A stretch of DNA of 64,000 nucleotides from Sequoia sempervirens (Eukaryota; Streptophyta; Pinopsida; Cupressales; Cupressaceae). Positions 31,256-42,648 of this stretch are shown here, piece by piece. The translations under genes and the position numbers were made by a program. Every line of letters begins with the position of its first letter. Position 1 is the stretch's first letter. Below the pieces are notes generated by a model that was not told the DNA's origin, did not search any database, and saw only the letters and a program-made list of their open reading frames with translations. The stretch lies in the NCBI GenBank assembly GCA_007258455.2, contig VDFB02254869.1, forward strand, positions 186,001 through 250,000, given 5' to 3'.

Positions 31256-31805
31256 CATAATAACACATGGATAAAATAACCCATGATCAAAATAACCCAT
31301 GGACAGAATAACCCATGGTCATTTTAGATCAAGATACTAAAACTAGAAATGACATAAAATAAATTATAAATATGATTGTGAGGCACCATAGAGGCTATTT
31401 AGGTCATTTTTAGACCATATATCCATTATATACCCCTAAAATAGCCTTAAAACACCTTTAATATGCTTAAATAACCTATAAAATGGTAAATAATTATAAA
31501 AATAAAGGCAATTTTGTGGGAATAAGTTGATTAAGAGTTATTATGAAAAGATATAAATGAAAAGGCATTAAGAAGATATATAAAATGGTAGAATTAAGAG
31601 AAGTAAAGAAAGGAAGAAGGGGAGAAGAAGTAAGAGTGTGTAGAGTGATAAGAAGAGGAGAAATCCAAATTCATAAAAGAAGATATTTTGTAATATATTT
31701 TTTTGAACATTATTTTAAATTTTCCTAGGGTTTTCTAAAAGAGTACAAAAAATCAATATACTTTTTAGGGAACCAACACATTCTTCATAATTTTTAATAT
31801 ATACA

Positions 31806-32048
31806 ATGCCTCTTCAGTTTTTAACAAGTCAAAAAAACAAGAATTTACTTATTATAGATGGTTACACATTTGTGTTTCATCGACAAGGCATCAATAAAAT
31901 GATCTGGCGTTGTGTGGAATATTTTACAAATAAATGTTTAAGTCGATGCTATACTACGACACAAACAAAATTTGGTGATGTGATCCAGGATTTAGTGAAT
32001 TGCTTCAAGCATCACATAGCTCAGTCTAGAAATTCATCAAAGCAGTGA
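31806..32048 (+). CDS. FLYWCH-type zinc-finger-like protein
   Basis: 80 codons from MPLQFLTSQ to a TGA. FLTSQKNKNLLIIDGYTFVF, then GINKMIWRCVEYFTNKCLSR, then TTTQ and FKHHIAQS follow the FLYWCH layout: F...L-x-x-x-G-Y-x-F, then W-R-C, C, and a terminal His pair. This places the putative ligands as Cys, Cys, His, His. In animals and insects the domain is often linked to DNA binding and to Mutator-like transposons; its role here is inference. Start at the first ATG after an AT-rich leader. The end overlaps the next frame by 4 bases. Confidence 0.6.
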   Translation: MPLQFLTSQKNKNLLIIDGYTFVFHRQGINKMIWRCVEYFTNKCLSRCYTTTQTKFGDVIQDLVNCFKHHIAQSRNSSKQ

Positions 32049-32227
32049 AAAAAGAACAAAGTCTCCAAGAGAATAGAATAGAGAAATATATGGCTGGATA
32101 CACTGGGCAACCAAGTAGGAAAAAATACCGTGAACTCAAAGAAAGACTAAAAATATTGGTTGATGGTTATGACAACCATAACATTTTAGATTATATAAGA
32201 GGCATCACTCATAATTTGACACTTTAA
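32045..32227 (+). CDS. Continuation of the FLYWCH frame after a frameshift
   Basis: 60 codons, Lys/Glu-rich, including IEKYMAGYTGQPSRKKYREL and DNHNILDYIRGITHNL. Reading this frame upstream of its ATG runs into the end of the FLYWCH frame near 32040, so one indel would join them into a protein of about 139 residues. I do not recognise the domain; it may be a helical tail. Confidence 0.45.
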   Translation: MKKEQSLQENRIEKYMAGYTGQPSRKKYRELKERLKILVDGYDNHNILDYIRGITHNLTL

Positions 32228-32410
32228 TTGAAAATTTGAATAATAAAGTTTTTTTAGCAACATACATTTAATTTATAAATTTTGTTTTCCTTTCTCTATA
32301 TTCTTATGGGGATATTTTGTCCATGGGTTATTTTTATTTTGGCTTGGGTTATTATGACCCTAGGTTATTTTGTCCTCCATTCCTGGGGTTATTTTGGTGG
32401 GGTTATTATG

Positions 32411-34738
32411 TCTCGTAACCTCATAAACATCTCTCCACTATCAACATTACATCTAATCCTCATCTTAATGGTTCTAATCATCATCTTAATATATCATCTT
32501 GATATCTCCTTTGTTGACAGTAACCATACTCAATATTTCTTTCATTTACATTAGACAAGGCATGACATCCAACCTTGAACTTCAACAACATAGAGTATCA
32601 ACAACATAAAACTGAAGACACCAATGAAAACAACAACAATGAAAATCAATTTCAAACAATGATCTCACAAACATGTGCAACAATATCTCATGTTGACAAC
32701 ACAAAAATCTCCTCAAGTATCAATGAAGACCAACAATTAAATCACTAAGTGTTAACAACCAATGCCAACAAATACACCAAGCATTGACCTTACCACAATA
32801 CAACCACTGCAACAATCTCACCAAGTTTTGACATCAATAACAACTAATTCCAATAGGAATAATTTAGTTTACATTCTCATGGCATGTTTTAGGGATCATT
32901 TAACCTAAATCTTAGACTTTCCTTCACTAAATCTCTAAATATCTTTCACACTCTAATTCTTCTCACTAACCTAAGATTACATGTTAATTTTTTTGTGATT
33001 TATCTACAACAAGAGTGTGATGTGCAAACATCCATGTGATGTGTGAGCATCCTACTATTTTCCAAAATTTAAAATTTAGTTTCCTACTTAGCTACTTGTT
33101 ACCAACTATAATGTTTATCTTTCCAAAAATACCTTCAACATCTGAATCTAACCCTTTAGCTTCTAATAAATCCTTTTCAAAACCTCTCTTTTGATTAGGA
33201 TTTTTAACCTCTCCATAACAAAAATAAGAAGAATAAGTCTATATTTTCCCATATTTCTCTCTTTATCTTGGTTTCACACTCCATTATTGAGGCTTACTCA
33301 AGAAAAACCATTTTTACATTGCATTGGAATCTCCAAGCTCTCAATCATTTCTTCAACACTTGACTTGTAATGTTTTTGAGAAATTTTCCATTTTTAATAC
33401 TATTAAAATAATTATCTCTATATAATCACTTCTCTCCATTTTATTTTATAAATATATTGGTTAATACCACCATCGTTTATCCAACATCATACACACACTA
33501 GTTTATCAATCCTTGTACACTTAGGATTTGATATTCATAGATTTTTTTATTTTTATTTTTAGTCCTAGATGCATATAAGATAAGAGAATACACTATCCAA
33601 TCTCCATTTTCTATATGAATTCTAATGGAGGTCAAAATACCAAAGTAGAAGCTTGACCATTCTTGTTAATCTCTCAAGTAGCCCTTACCATTTTTTATCC
33701 TAGCTATATGTTTCTTAAGAATCAACTTGCAAGGTTGTTTGAATCCTTTCTCAATACCTATTCATTTCTATTTTTGTTTTAAAAATATGGATTACATTAT
33801 TTTTCTTTATTTTAATATTCTAGTATCCCCTAGTTTTCAACTTTTATTCTCCTTATTTCTTATCATGTAGGTAGATTCAAAATCTAGTGAAAACTTTAAA
33901 TTTTGTAATTTTTTGGATGATAGAACAATAATGGGATGACAACATGTAATAAGTAAAATAAAACATTATGCATATTTCCATTTATTATGATACCATCTTC
34001 GGTAGTGAGCTCCTTCTCTAGTGTCAAGTTTTTTTTTTCTACTATTTATATTTCTACATCTAGTTTGTCATTTTAGTACTTCTTTTTTGGTATTCTATAA
34101 ATTATTATTACAAATATTTCTAATTATATCCTCATTTTATTTAATGTAATCTATAAGTTAAAAATATTTTAATTTCTTCATTACATTTTGGTGAACCTAC
34201 AATTTCAAAAAAGAAAAAACTCCTAAAGGAGAACTACAATATCCTTTTGTTAAATTATCTACTCCTTTAACTACATTATATATTCTTCATATTGTCTCAT
34301 GGATTCTTCTAGTTCTATATCTTGAGAATATTTACATGTGCACATCATGGACTATGAGGAATTCTCTTGTTTCATCAATTCTTATCCATCTATCTTGGAT
34401 GATATAACCTTCATCCATAAAATAGATACATAAAAATATTCAATGCATGAGATCCTTAATTGTTTCTCTAATATTTCTAACTTTATGGATCTTATGCATA
34501 TCTTTCCTAAATTTATCCTTGTTAAATATAATTATGGTGTATTATGTGAGATAGATAATGATACTTCCTCCTCTATTATAGTCCTTGATCATATTATGTC
34601 TCTTCCCACTTCTCTCCGTTGTTTGGTTATATGTTAAAACTCTTTGGAAATACCAAAGAATGTGGAAACCTCTTAATATTTTTTCCTTAACTATAAAGAT
34701 CATATTCCTATAGTTGATGACACTTCTTCACCACATGG
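32411..34738 (+). other. Unassigned AT-rich region
   Basis: 32560-32860 is rich in CAACAA words with scattered matches but no clean unit. 34345-34738 keeps a plus-strand frame with few stops (DYEEFSCFINSYPSILDD, FVMDLMHI-like text at 34443-34637) that is broken at CATGG by Gyp-D; I do not recognise it. Nothing else supported. Confidence 0.4.
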
Positions 34739-36128
34739 TGAAACACTGAAAAATAGGTTTATCAAAATGAGATGATTGGATATATGATGCACCTATCATT
34801 CTTGTTTCATTAGGAAAAAGAGACCCCCAAAGGTAGGATTGACTTTCAACCCTTAGGTGAGTCAAACCTATTGGAGATCTTTGTTGTTTTTTCTTATGAC
34901 AAGACAAGGTAAATATGCCTGAAATGCACTTTTGGGAGAAAAACTAAAAATACTAAATGAACTCAATTATGAAATGTGAAACTTAAATAAACAATTTTAA
35001 ACATAACACAATAAAAAATAGTAAACTTCTAACAGATCTAAGAAGGGTAAGAGACCATGCACTTGTCACCAAAAGTTGTTGTTGAGTGTCCTCCCAGGAC
35101 ATATTCGCCATAGGGTGAATGGGCCTTGCTACAGGGGTCCAAAATCTAATTTCACAGTCCTCTGCTCTAGATCTACACTCTTGATTTCTTTGGATCTCAC
35201 TGTTAGAAAGTTGGAAATAAATTATGCAAGTAAGATTCTATGTCTTGAAAACTTTGATGAAAACTTTGAAAATTTTGCAAATTTTCACTTTTGATCAATC
35301 TTCAATCCTTCTTCACTTGTACATTTGCAAACACACAAAGAGGAGAAAATTTGTTTGTTCTTGGTGAATAGGGTTTTGCCTTGGTCAAACCCCATTTTGG
35401 TAATTAGACCTTGAAATGAAGTAATAATGAAAGGAAGGAATGATGAATGAACACTAGCTTGTTGCAATTCACCAAACCCTTTAATGGCTTCCCTTCGAGG
35501 ACCGAAGTCTAACAAATCACTCCAAAGATTGGATCTTACATGAAATGGCTTGATTTGATGCTTGAATGGTTGAAACCCGCATCACAACCTTAGCTCCAAA
35601 AACATGCATGAATGCAAATAAATTTGACATGATGACCTTGATCTTAATTGCTGATGTAGAAGGCTGATAAATATGCTCTTGAATGCTCTTGACAATAATA
35701 TTTGCTCTTGTGAAATTTGAATTATGCCACTTCTTAATTGTTAGATTTGAATTTATAAAAAGACCTTGTACTTATAGGTTGTTTTCTAATTTCATGATAA
35801 TTAAACATCAAAGGCCGACAATTCCAAATTGAATTTGAATCATAAAAATACTACCAAAAAAATATTAAAAAATGGGGTCCTAAAATTAAGGAGAACCTAT
35901 TCGCCCTTGGGCGAGTGGGTCATAGACCTTAAACCTAGGACACACATTTTCCAAGATGTGTAATTCGATGTTTGCAATTGTTTAATACATATTCCCCTTA
36001 TGGAAGATGAAATTAATTAGGATTTTAAATGCATAATTGGGTTGATTAGAGGCTTAATTAAGTCCAATTAATTAAGTGGATGCAAACATAGTGTGAAAAT
36101 GTAAAGGAGTACATTTTTTGATGCTACA
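34739..36128 (-). repeat. Gyp-D 3' LTR (left copy)
   Basis: Plus-strand ends TGAAACACTG and GATGCTACA. It aligns along its length with 49853-51217, sharing for example ATGATGCACCTAT, GGGTGAATGGGCC and TTAAGTCCAATTAATTAAG. Open frames inside are not genes. Confidence 0.93.
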
Positions 36129-36143
36129 TTTAGCCCCCACTTT
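36129..36143 (-). other. Gyp-D polypurine tract
   Basis: The minus strand reads AAAGTGGGGGCTAAA immediately before the LTR start TGTAGCATC; same core as Gyp-B and Gyp-C. Confidence 0.85.
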
Positions 36144-37633
36144 AGTGAGAGTATGAACATGCACTCAGAATCATACTAAAGTAAAGCATCAAGAGGGGTC
36201 CAAGTGTAGAAATTTTAGTGAGATAGGATGAAAAATATCAAGGAGGTATCCAAGCCCCTAGGATTAAGATCTAATGGAAAACCAACATAAGTACAAAGGA
36301 ACACACATATATGTATGATATACATCAACAAGACAAGATACACAAGCATATAATGCCAAAATTGATGCAAAAAGAAAAGAGAAAAAAGGGTGGATCAAGC
36401 GTCAACTGTTTGTCTAATAGGTATGGATCAAGCCTTAATTGTTTGTCCAAAAACAAGTTCACAAGTGGAAACCCATTGTCCACTATGAAAAGAAAATATA
36501 CTCTCATGGGCTAGTGAAATTTTTTGTCCACTAGGTGAGCCCTAAGAAAGGGTGGCTGATGGGAAAGTCATGCTAGGTCTATAGGCTCACATATCTCAAC
36601 CATACCAAAAGTTGTACCTCTTGATAACTTTGATAAGGTGCCAAAAAATGACCAAAGGATGGCTCCCTTGGAAAAAAAAGTTGTGTTATGCTTAGTGGCC
36701 ATGAAAATTATTTTAAATATAATAGGATCAAGATAGTCAAAGGGGTTTTCCTTAATTCATGAAAGGTATCACCTTAGGGAACATCATGCTTGACATCACC
36801 AAGAGAGGACTAGTCAAGGATAAAAGATTCACACCTTAGGGAATGCAAGCCATAGCATTACCACTAAGAGGAATTTCATATGCCAAGAAAAGTCATGCTC
36901 TTGAAGGACATCAACCCCAATGTCACCACTAATAAGACACATCAAACAAAGTAAGAAGACCACACTTTGAAGCAAAGAATGAGTGGCAATGCTTATGCCC
37001 CCACTTTAAAGAAATCACTTAACACCATGTTGTGAGAAATTACTTTAAAGTAGAACAAAATAGATTTCATACATGGGAGCTTTATTCGGAAATCCCTATG
37101 CCAAACATATGTTTCCAAGATAGAGCTATGCCATAGAAAGGAGGTTTCCCCCCATATGTAATCCTAAGATAACACATAAGGGATCCATGGATTTGGGGTT
37201 AGCGTATGTCTTTGCTATAGTGATATAATTGAGCTCAAAATCATCATCATTCCCTAAATGACTCATGGAACAACAAGCACAAATGAATAATGACACATAT
37301 AGAGTGAAAAAAAAGAAAATATTTTGGGTCAAGATGGAAGAGACAAAATATCTCAATTTCTTGCATCATCCCCAAAAGGAAAACACAAGACAAGAGAAAA
37401 TATAAAGGTTTACGACATATAGAAGAATTCAGATACAAGTAGAAGAATGTCACAACATGTTCACTTCATTTGTATCCTTGTACCATTGGAGTGACAAGAG
37501 TCATCCAAAGTAGGCTCACAAACATATAAAACATGCCAAGAAATAATGTACAAGGATCACATTACGCAAATGCAATCACAAAGAACATGAAGACAAAATA
37601 AAGAAAAGACTAGTATGACACATGTGAGCCAAC
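36144..37633 (-). other. Gyp-D 3' non-coding region
   Basis: About 1.5 kb between coding stop and polypurine tract. It contains a short direct repeat of a GGATCAAGC...TGTTTGTC phrase (36392-36450). The segment near 37490 (GTGACAAGAGTCATC) matches Gyp-B near 11680. No gene seen. Confidence 0.6.
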
Positions 37634-37773
37634 CTATAGCAGGTCATTTGCATCCCAATCTTGTTCATCATATGCAAAAGGTGGACAACTAGCCAAAGGG
37701 ACAACAAGTGTTGTACTAGGATCATCACTAGGTTCAACATGTGGTGAGTCACTCTTTATATGAGGATCATCAT
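37634..37773 (-). pseudogene. Gyp-D protein C-terminal tail, cut off by Gyp-E
   Basis: The minus frame reads DDPHIKSDSPHVEPSDD, then VVPLASCPPFAYDEQD and WDANDLL before TAG (37634-37636). It continues the frame left at 45987 once Gyp-E and one GGTTG are removed. The tail is acidic and resembles the Gyp-B C-terminus. Confidence 0.65.
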
Positions 37774-38010
37774 GGTTGTGTTATCCTTGAATTCAACACG
37801 CTCAATTTGAGGGATAACTCCTATGAAACTTGTCTATTCCATAGCCCATATACTCTAAGCACACAAAACGAGGCAAATTTCAATTGGCCTTGATGCATTG
37901 GCCTAAACCTAGAATCATCTGTTTCAGTGTTTGTCCTTGTTCACCTCTCAAAAATCTTCGAATAAATATTTTGTTAATTCTCATCATTTGGGAGTTTAAA
38001 ATTCTTCATC

Positions 38011-38585
38011 CATGTAAGAGCTTTGATTTTCAGCGCTCCTACATGAACAAATTTAGAAAATCTCCTAAGTGTAAGAGCACTGATTTTTAGTGCTCCTACA
38101 CTTTTCTTTCATCCTTTACATGTCTAAGCACTGTTTTTTAGAGTTCTTGCATTTTGAGGTTAAGTCACTTGTCCATGTCCGAGCGGAGAAAGTTATCACT
38201 TTCTCAAATGATTTTTCTAAACTCCTTCATGAAGGAGTGGTGATTTCACCGCTCTCGCATGTATTAGTTTCTTCCATCTTTTGAGATGTAGGAGCAGTGA
38301 AAATCACCGCTCCTACTTAATGGTCTTCCCCCATTGTGTATAAGTAGTGAAAATGCTCGCTTTTTCACTTAACTCATCTTCTAAGAAGGGCATGTAAGAG
38401 TGGGGTTTATTGGCGCTATTACATGAAGATGAACTTCCTTCAAATGTTGAAGCATTGATTTTTAGCACTCAAGCATGAGTTTGTTCCAAGTATTCCAAAA
38501 CATGTTGAAGCACTATTTTTCAATGCTTGTGCAACAAAGGAAAAATTTCCAAGTGTAAGAGTGTTGATTTTCAGCGCCCTTGCAC
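38011..38585 (+). repeat. Array of eleven imperfect hairpins in Gyp-E 5' LTR
   Basis: Hairpin starts: 38011, 38068, 38119, 38174, 38228, 38286, 38337, 38391, 38443, 38501, 38551, so spacing is 50-58 bp. The consensus arm is about GTAAGAGCRCTGA, an ATTTT-type loop and TCAGYGCTCTTAC. The best one (38068-38102) pairs AGTGTAAGAGCACT with AGTGCTCCTACACT (13 of 14). The fourth pairs GAGAAAGT with ACTTTCTC exactly. Those at 38119 and 38337 are weak. It lies about 770-1350 bp upstream of the TATA box. Confidence 0.9.
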
Positions 38586-39358
38586 AAAAAACTTTTTTTC
38601 ACTAAACGCTCAAAAATCATTCAAAAATTCATTTCGAGCTTTGTTTTGCCCATTTCGCTCATTTTTTCTCGCTCCATTGCTCACATCCATTTTCTAGTTT
38701 GCTTGCTTCCACTCTGTTCTCCGCCATCATCGCATCCAAGCTTCCCAAACCCATGAAATTGCTCAAATTGAAACCTTAGTTTTTCCTACCTTTGCATCAA
38801 AATTGTTAAAGCCTACTCTTGCATACATTCTGATCTCTTGTGTCTAGATTCCAGCGTAGTTTTGATCAAGTTCTTACCTGTCACCAAGCAAGAAGGATTT
38901 GAAGTACAACCAAAAAGATCTTCACATGTTTCATTTTTTCAAATAAATGTTCATCAATGGTTCAAGAAGAATTTGAAGATGAAGCTTTCTCAATAGATTC
39001 AATGAACAAAATAATGGATTTCTAGCTTATTCGAGATTTGAAAGGCACTGGAAAGCTTTCAATTTCATCGGAGGAGTCAATCTTAAGAATCCTGGTCATC
39101 TCCAGAGTACACTCCAATGCTAGATAGTGATGAAGTGCACATCATCATGAAGTTTTCATGGAAAAAGATGTTGAAGAAGGCCAAATTTTTCCTTAGATTA
39201 GATTTCCCAGTTTTAGCATTTTTCATGCTTTATGTAGATAGGTTTTGGCATTTTACATGTCATTTTGAAAAATGTTCTCCTACATTTATGGACAACATTT
39301 TTGAATAAGTCAACTAGTTGGTTAGGGTTTTTCCTAGAAATTAGCTCTCCTCTCCATC

Positions 39359-39366
39359 TATAAATA
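39359..39366 (+). promoter_or_regulatory. TATA box in Gyp-E 5' LTR
   Basis: TATAAATA in CCATCTATAAATAAGAGAGG; the same sequence occurs in the 3' LTR at 44986-44993. It likely marks the U3-R border about 1.6 kb into the LTR. Confidence 0.7.
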
Positions 39367-39631
39367 AGAGAGGATTCTATTGTAATTGTTACCTTTCGAT
39401 CTCTAGAGACTAGATGTTGACCTAATATTGATGAGTAGTTACAAACTTTGAGTTGAATGTGCATACTTGAAATTTATCAATAAAGAAGTAGATTGCTTCC
39501 AACCTTTGTTTTGGAACACATTTTCTATATGTGAGATTCTTATTATGTCACTCATTTTATTTTCTTGAAATTGATATGAACGTGGCATGTTATCTTTTTA
39601 ATCAGAAGGGAATTCAAATATAGTACTGATA

Positions 39632-39993
39632 GAATTTGTGCAATCATATTGCATTTGGAGCATGTGTGGATTTTATTGAGAACTTGGAGACTTTGTGCTA
39701 CAATTTTTTATGACATTATTATGTGTATGAATTATGTTGGGAACTTGTAGACTTTGTGCTACAATTTTCAATTATATTCACTTGGATCATTGGTGTTATT
39801 AGTTGACAAACTTTGGGCTACAACTGGTGACACATCTTGAAATATTTCTAGAGAATAATTTGAAGACCTTGTGCTTGGGATTATTCACTTGGTTCATGGA
39901 TCTATTTGTGAAGTATATTGAAGAATTTGTGCTTCATTTACATTGCTGGTTATTGTGAAATTCATCATTGAAGACTACAAAATGACTTTGTGC
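39632..39993 (+). repeat. Seven copies of an ACTTTGTGCT motif at 56-61 bp spacing (5' LTR)
   Basis: Motif starts: 39632, 39690, 39751, 39810, 39866, 39924, 39984. Copies vary at one to three positions; the second and third are exact. Flanking words such as GGAACTTG and GAAGA also recur, so it is an old tandem array of a ~58-bp unit. It lies about 270-630 bp downstream of the TATA box, in the transcribed part. Confidence 0.88.
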
Positions 39994-40360
39994 CTCTGTG
40001 AGCCTTTTGGTTATGTATTTTATCACACTGGTATTCCTAGATTTTGCTTTGAAAAGTTAGGATTATTGGAATTACTGCTTAGTTTTAATTTGAAGTTGTA
40101 TTGCATCTAGAGATTAAATCATGAAACATTGTAAAACATATTCTCTGAAAGAAGAGGGAATCATGAATGTGACACACCCCTATACTATTATTGTAGTGTA
40201 CATTATTGTAAATATTTGATTAGTTTTCCTTAGTTTCAATAAGTAGTAAGAAGGGCGCCTCCCCTTTTCGAGAGGAGAGATTCTATCTCACATAACTGTG
40301 GCTAAAATTAAGTTTTGTAATCTGTTAAAAGGGATTACATAATTTTCACCCAACAATTTT

Positions 40361-40378
40361 TTGGCGACTCTGATGGGG
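40361..40378 (+). promoter_or_regulatory. Gyp-E primer-binding site
   Basis: TTGGCGACTCTGATGGGG begins five bases after the LTR end. It is close to the TTGGCGACTCTGCTGGGG form seen in plant Ty3/gypsy elements. Confidence 0.8.
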
Positions 40379-40769
40379 ATTGAAGCACACAATAAAAGCC
40401 TCATGATTTTGATTGAAGTGAATAAGCACTCTAGTATATTATTGTGATCTTGTGTATATTGTTATTGTTCTCTTTTGTTTCAAGTCTACATTCTGGCTGA
40501 AAAAAGTTATACACAAGGTTTAAGGGCTCAAGGAGTGGTGGACCCATTTTTCAAATTGTTGTAGTGGCATAATGTCCTTCCTTCTCCTCAGTGAGCAAGG
40601 TCACCATTGTAGCGAACTGTAAGTTATCCTTCATGAAGACTAAGCTCTCCTCTTCTGAGTGAATCTTCTATTTTTTACAAAGTTCTAGCTCAAGTAGCTA
40701 TTATTCAAGTTGCTATAGCTCAACTAGGACCTTAGGGAAATGATTTTGGTCCTGTCAAGTTGGTAGGTC

Positions 40770-41487
40770 CTTTACATGAACTTCCTCATGTCTCATAGAA
40801 GCATATCCTGAAATTCCAAGGCGATGTCAAGCAACACCTTGATGAGCATATTGATTCCTTTTACATTGTTTGCAGTGTTCTTGGCGTTGAGCATGAAGAT
40901 GTTGTTGTGAGATTGGTCATTGAAACTTTATAAGGAGTGTATTCAGAATGGTTATATACTCTTCTAGATACTTTAGTTACTAATTGGAATACTCTTCATG
41001 CCAAGTTTGAAGAGAGGTTCAAACCTATTGAAGATGCACATGCCTTGTTGGCATAGCTTACAACATGTGGAAAGGTCATGAACCCATGCATGAGTTCGTG
41101 GCTAAGTTTAAAAAGCTAGTGACAAGGATCCCAATGGTAGTGAGACCAACAAATCATAACTTAAAGTGTTTCTTCATCAATATGTAACTTCCCAAAGTAA
41201 TTTTTCTTTTGTGTAGGGTAGCTCTTGCCAATGTTGAAGAAGCTCAGCAGTTAGCAACCAGTCTTGAGGATGATATGATTCTCGTTGGAGAAATAAGAAT
41301 GAATGAAAACAAGAAGGTGCAAGTGTCAGGATCTTCAACCTCCAATGCTAACTCTAAATTTACTAATCCTATGGTTCAAAGGTTGGAAAATGAAATTTTG
41401 GCTTTGAAAAAGAAAGTTTCTAACAATAATACCTACAAGGATATTCCAAGAAGGACTTTCCATAACTATTATGGGAATAGAAATTAG
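40770..41487 (+). pseudogene. Gyp-E gag
   Basis: The frame reads FQGDVKQHLDEHIDSFYIVC, VRLVIETL, a stop, then SEWLYTLLDTLVTNWNTLHA and KFEERFKPIEDAHALL: a retrotransposon gag core. A frameshift at about 41060 leads to HEFVAKFKKLVTRIP and then the open stretch 41209-41487 (NVEEAQQLATSLEDDMILVG, MVQRLENEILALKKKV) with a short coiled coil. No zinc knuckle found. Confidence 0.82.
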
Positions 41488-41825
41488 AATCATCTTCTAG
41501 CAACACAAGGAAGGCTTGCACTTGAAGCTTCACCCACCAATGTAGCTGTGGGGTATATTATGAAGCAGAGCAAGGTGATTATACACAACTGGGATATCCT
41601 ATGGAATAAAAGGATAATTTGTTCCATGAAGGTGAAGCAAATCTAGCTGGCGACTCTAACATTGGTTATTTGCATGTTGAGCATGAACCTGATGAGGAGG
41701 ACATAGTGGTAAATGCATATGTTGTCTTCACTTGATCAAAACAAAATTAGCTGGATCAAAATCAAGTTGATAATACAAAAGCAAAGGACAAGCTGCCAAT
41801 CACAATTGTAAAAAGAGGTACCCCT

Positions 41826-42509
41826 TTGCCACTGCAACCAAAGGACACAGTAAATAAATCAATAAGTGCTCCTCGTCCTCCTATTTTTTCTTCAAGTACA
41901 AAAACCAATTATCAGGTTCCTAAGACCAGTGCCCATTTTGATAAACCTATCCCAAAAGTTACACCCACTTCCTTGATCAATTCCTTCCAAAGATTTGATA
42001 TCATTGATCATACGAAGAAAAAAAATATCCAGATGTTTGAAGCCGAGTATTTGAAAGCCAATCCTAAGCAATTTGATAGGCTTGTGAAGGATGAAGGAAC
42101 TAATCCATCTAAAGAAATCCCTTTAGATATTCCTACTGCGCCAAAGCCTAAACATCTGCAAAGTAACTTAGTCCCCACTCTCTCATCAATTCTAGAAAAG
42201 ATTGATCCTTTCGACATCTCATTGCTAGTCAATGGATTCAAGTTGAGAAATTGTGTTATTGACTCTTGTGCATCTGACAACGGCATGCCTTCTAAGGTAG
42301 CTACTGCCTTGGGTCTAAATCTAACAAAAAATTTTGGTTGTTGCTTCTCCAAGGAGAATAAAATTGTGCCTCTAATCAGGAAAATCAAGGATGCACAGTT
42401 TTCATTTGCTGCATTTTTGGAGAAGAAAATCAAGATGATTGTCTTGGTTGTAGATGATCGAACATCCTATGGTCTCTTACTTGGACGTAATTTCTGCAAG
42501 GATATTTGA
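41826..42509 (+). CDS. Gyp-E protease region
   Basis: 227-codon frame. Residues 1-110 are Pro/Ser/Lys-rich linker; FDISLLVNGFKLRNCVIDSC, then ASDNGMPSKVATALGLNLTK, then LVVDDRTSYGLLLGRNFCKD forms the protease. The active site reads D-S-C where D-S-G is normal, so it is probably inactive by one substitution. The final L-L-L-G-R-x-F phrase is the usual end of the fold. Confidence 0.82.
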   Translation: MPLQPKDTVNKSISAPRPPIFSSSTKTNYQVPKTSAHFDKPIPKVTPTSLINSFQRFDIIDHTKKKNIQMFEAEYLKANPKQFDRLVKDEGTNPSKEIPLDIPTAPKPKHLQSNLVPTLSSILEKIDPFDISLLVNGFKLRNCVIDSCASDNGMPSKVATALGLNLTKNFGCCFSKENKIVPLIRKIKDAQFSFAAFLEKKIKMIVLVVDDRTSYGLLLGRNFCKDI

Positions 42510-42648
42510 GGAGAGCTCAAAATGATATGTCAAAGGCAAGGATACTCGTCAAGGGTGTTATGAAGAATTTATTTCCAGAAAGGGAGGAAAAATTTTCTGT
42601 AACAAGATTGGATGACCCAAAACTTAGGTTCTCTTTGAGTCTCCTAAG

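Larger units (their letters stand above)
31256..32410 (+). mobile_element. Possible DNA transposon with inverted repeats and a FLYWCH-like frame
   Basis: The left end (31256-31322) has repeated AATAACCCATGG words starting CATAATAACACATGG. The right end (about 32312-32410) carries the same words inverted, ending GGGGTTATTATG. Both ends contain three to five copies each of AATAACC in opposite orientation, so they could pair. Between them lies a zinc-finger frame. A target duplication was not found, so the exact ends and the class are uncertain. No transposase core is present, so it would be a non-autonomous or decayed copy. Confidence 0.5.
37779..40355 (+). repeat. Gyp-E 5' LTR
   Basis: 2577 bp. 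From left: a 230-bp start, a hairpin array (38011-38585), a stretch with a TATA box (39359-39366), a 58-bp-period motif array (39632-39993) and the end CACCCAACA. Whole-length match to the 3' LTR. Confidence 0.95.

Noticed and set aside
38011..38585. CRISPR-like array
   Set aside because: Units are imperfect palindromes with similar, not unique, spacers, lie in an LTR, and are duplicated in the partner LTR; no cas gene and the host is a plant.
42008..42433. Minus-strand 141-codon frame
   Set aside because: Complement of the Gyp-E protease frame.
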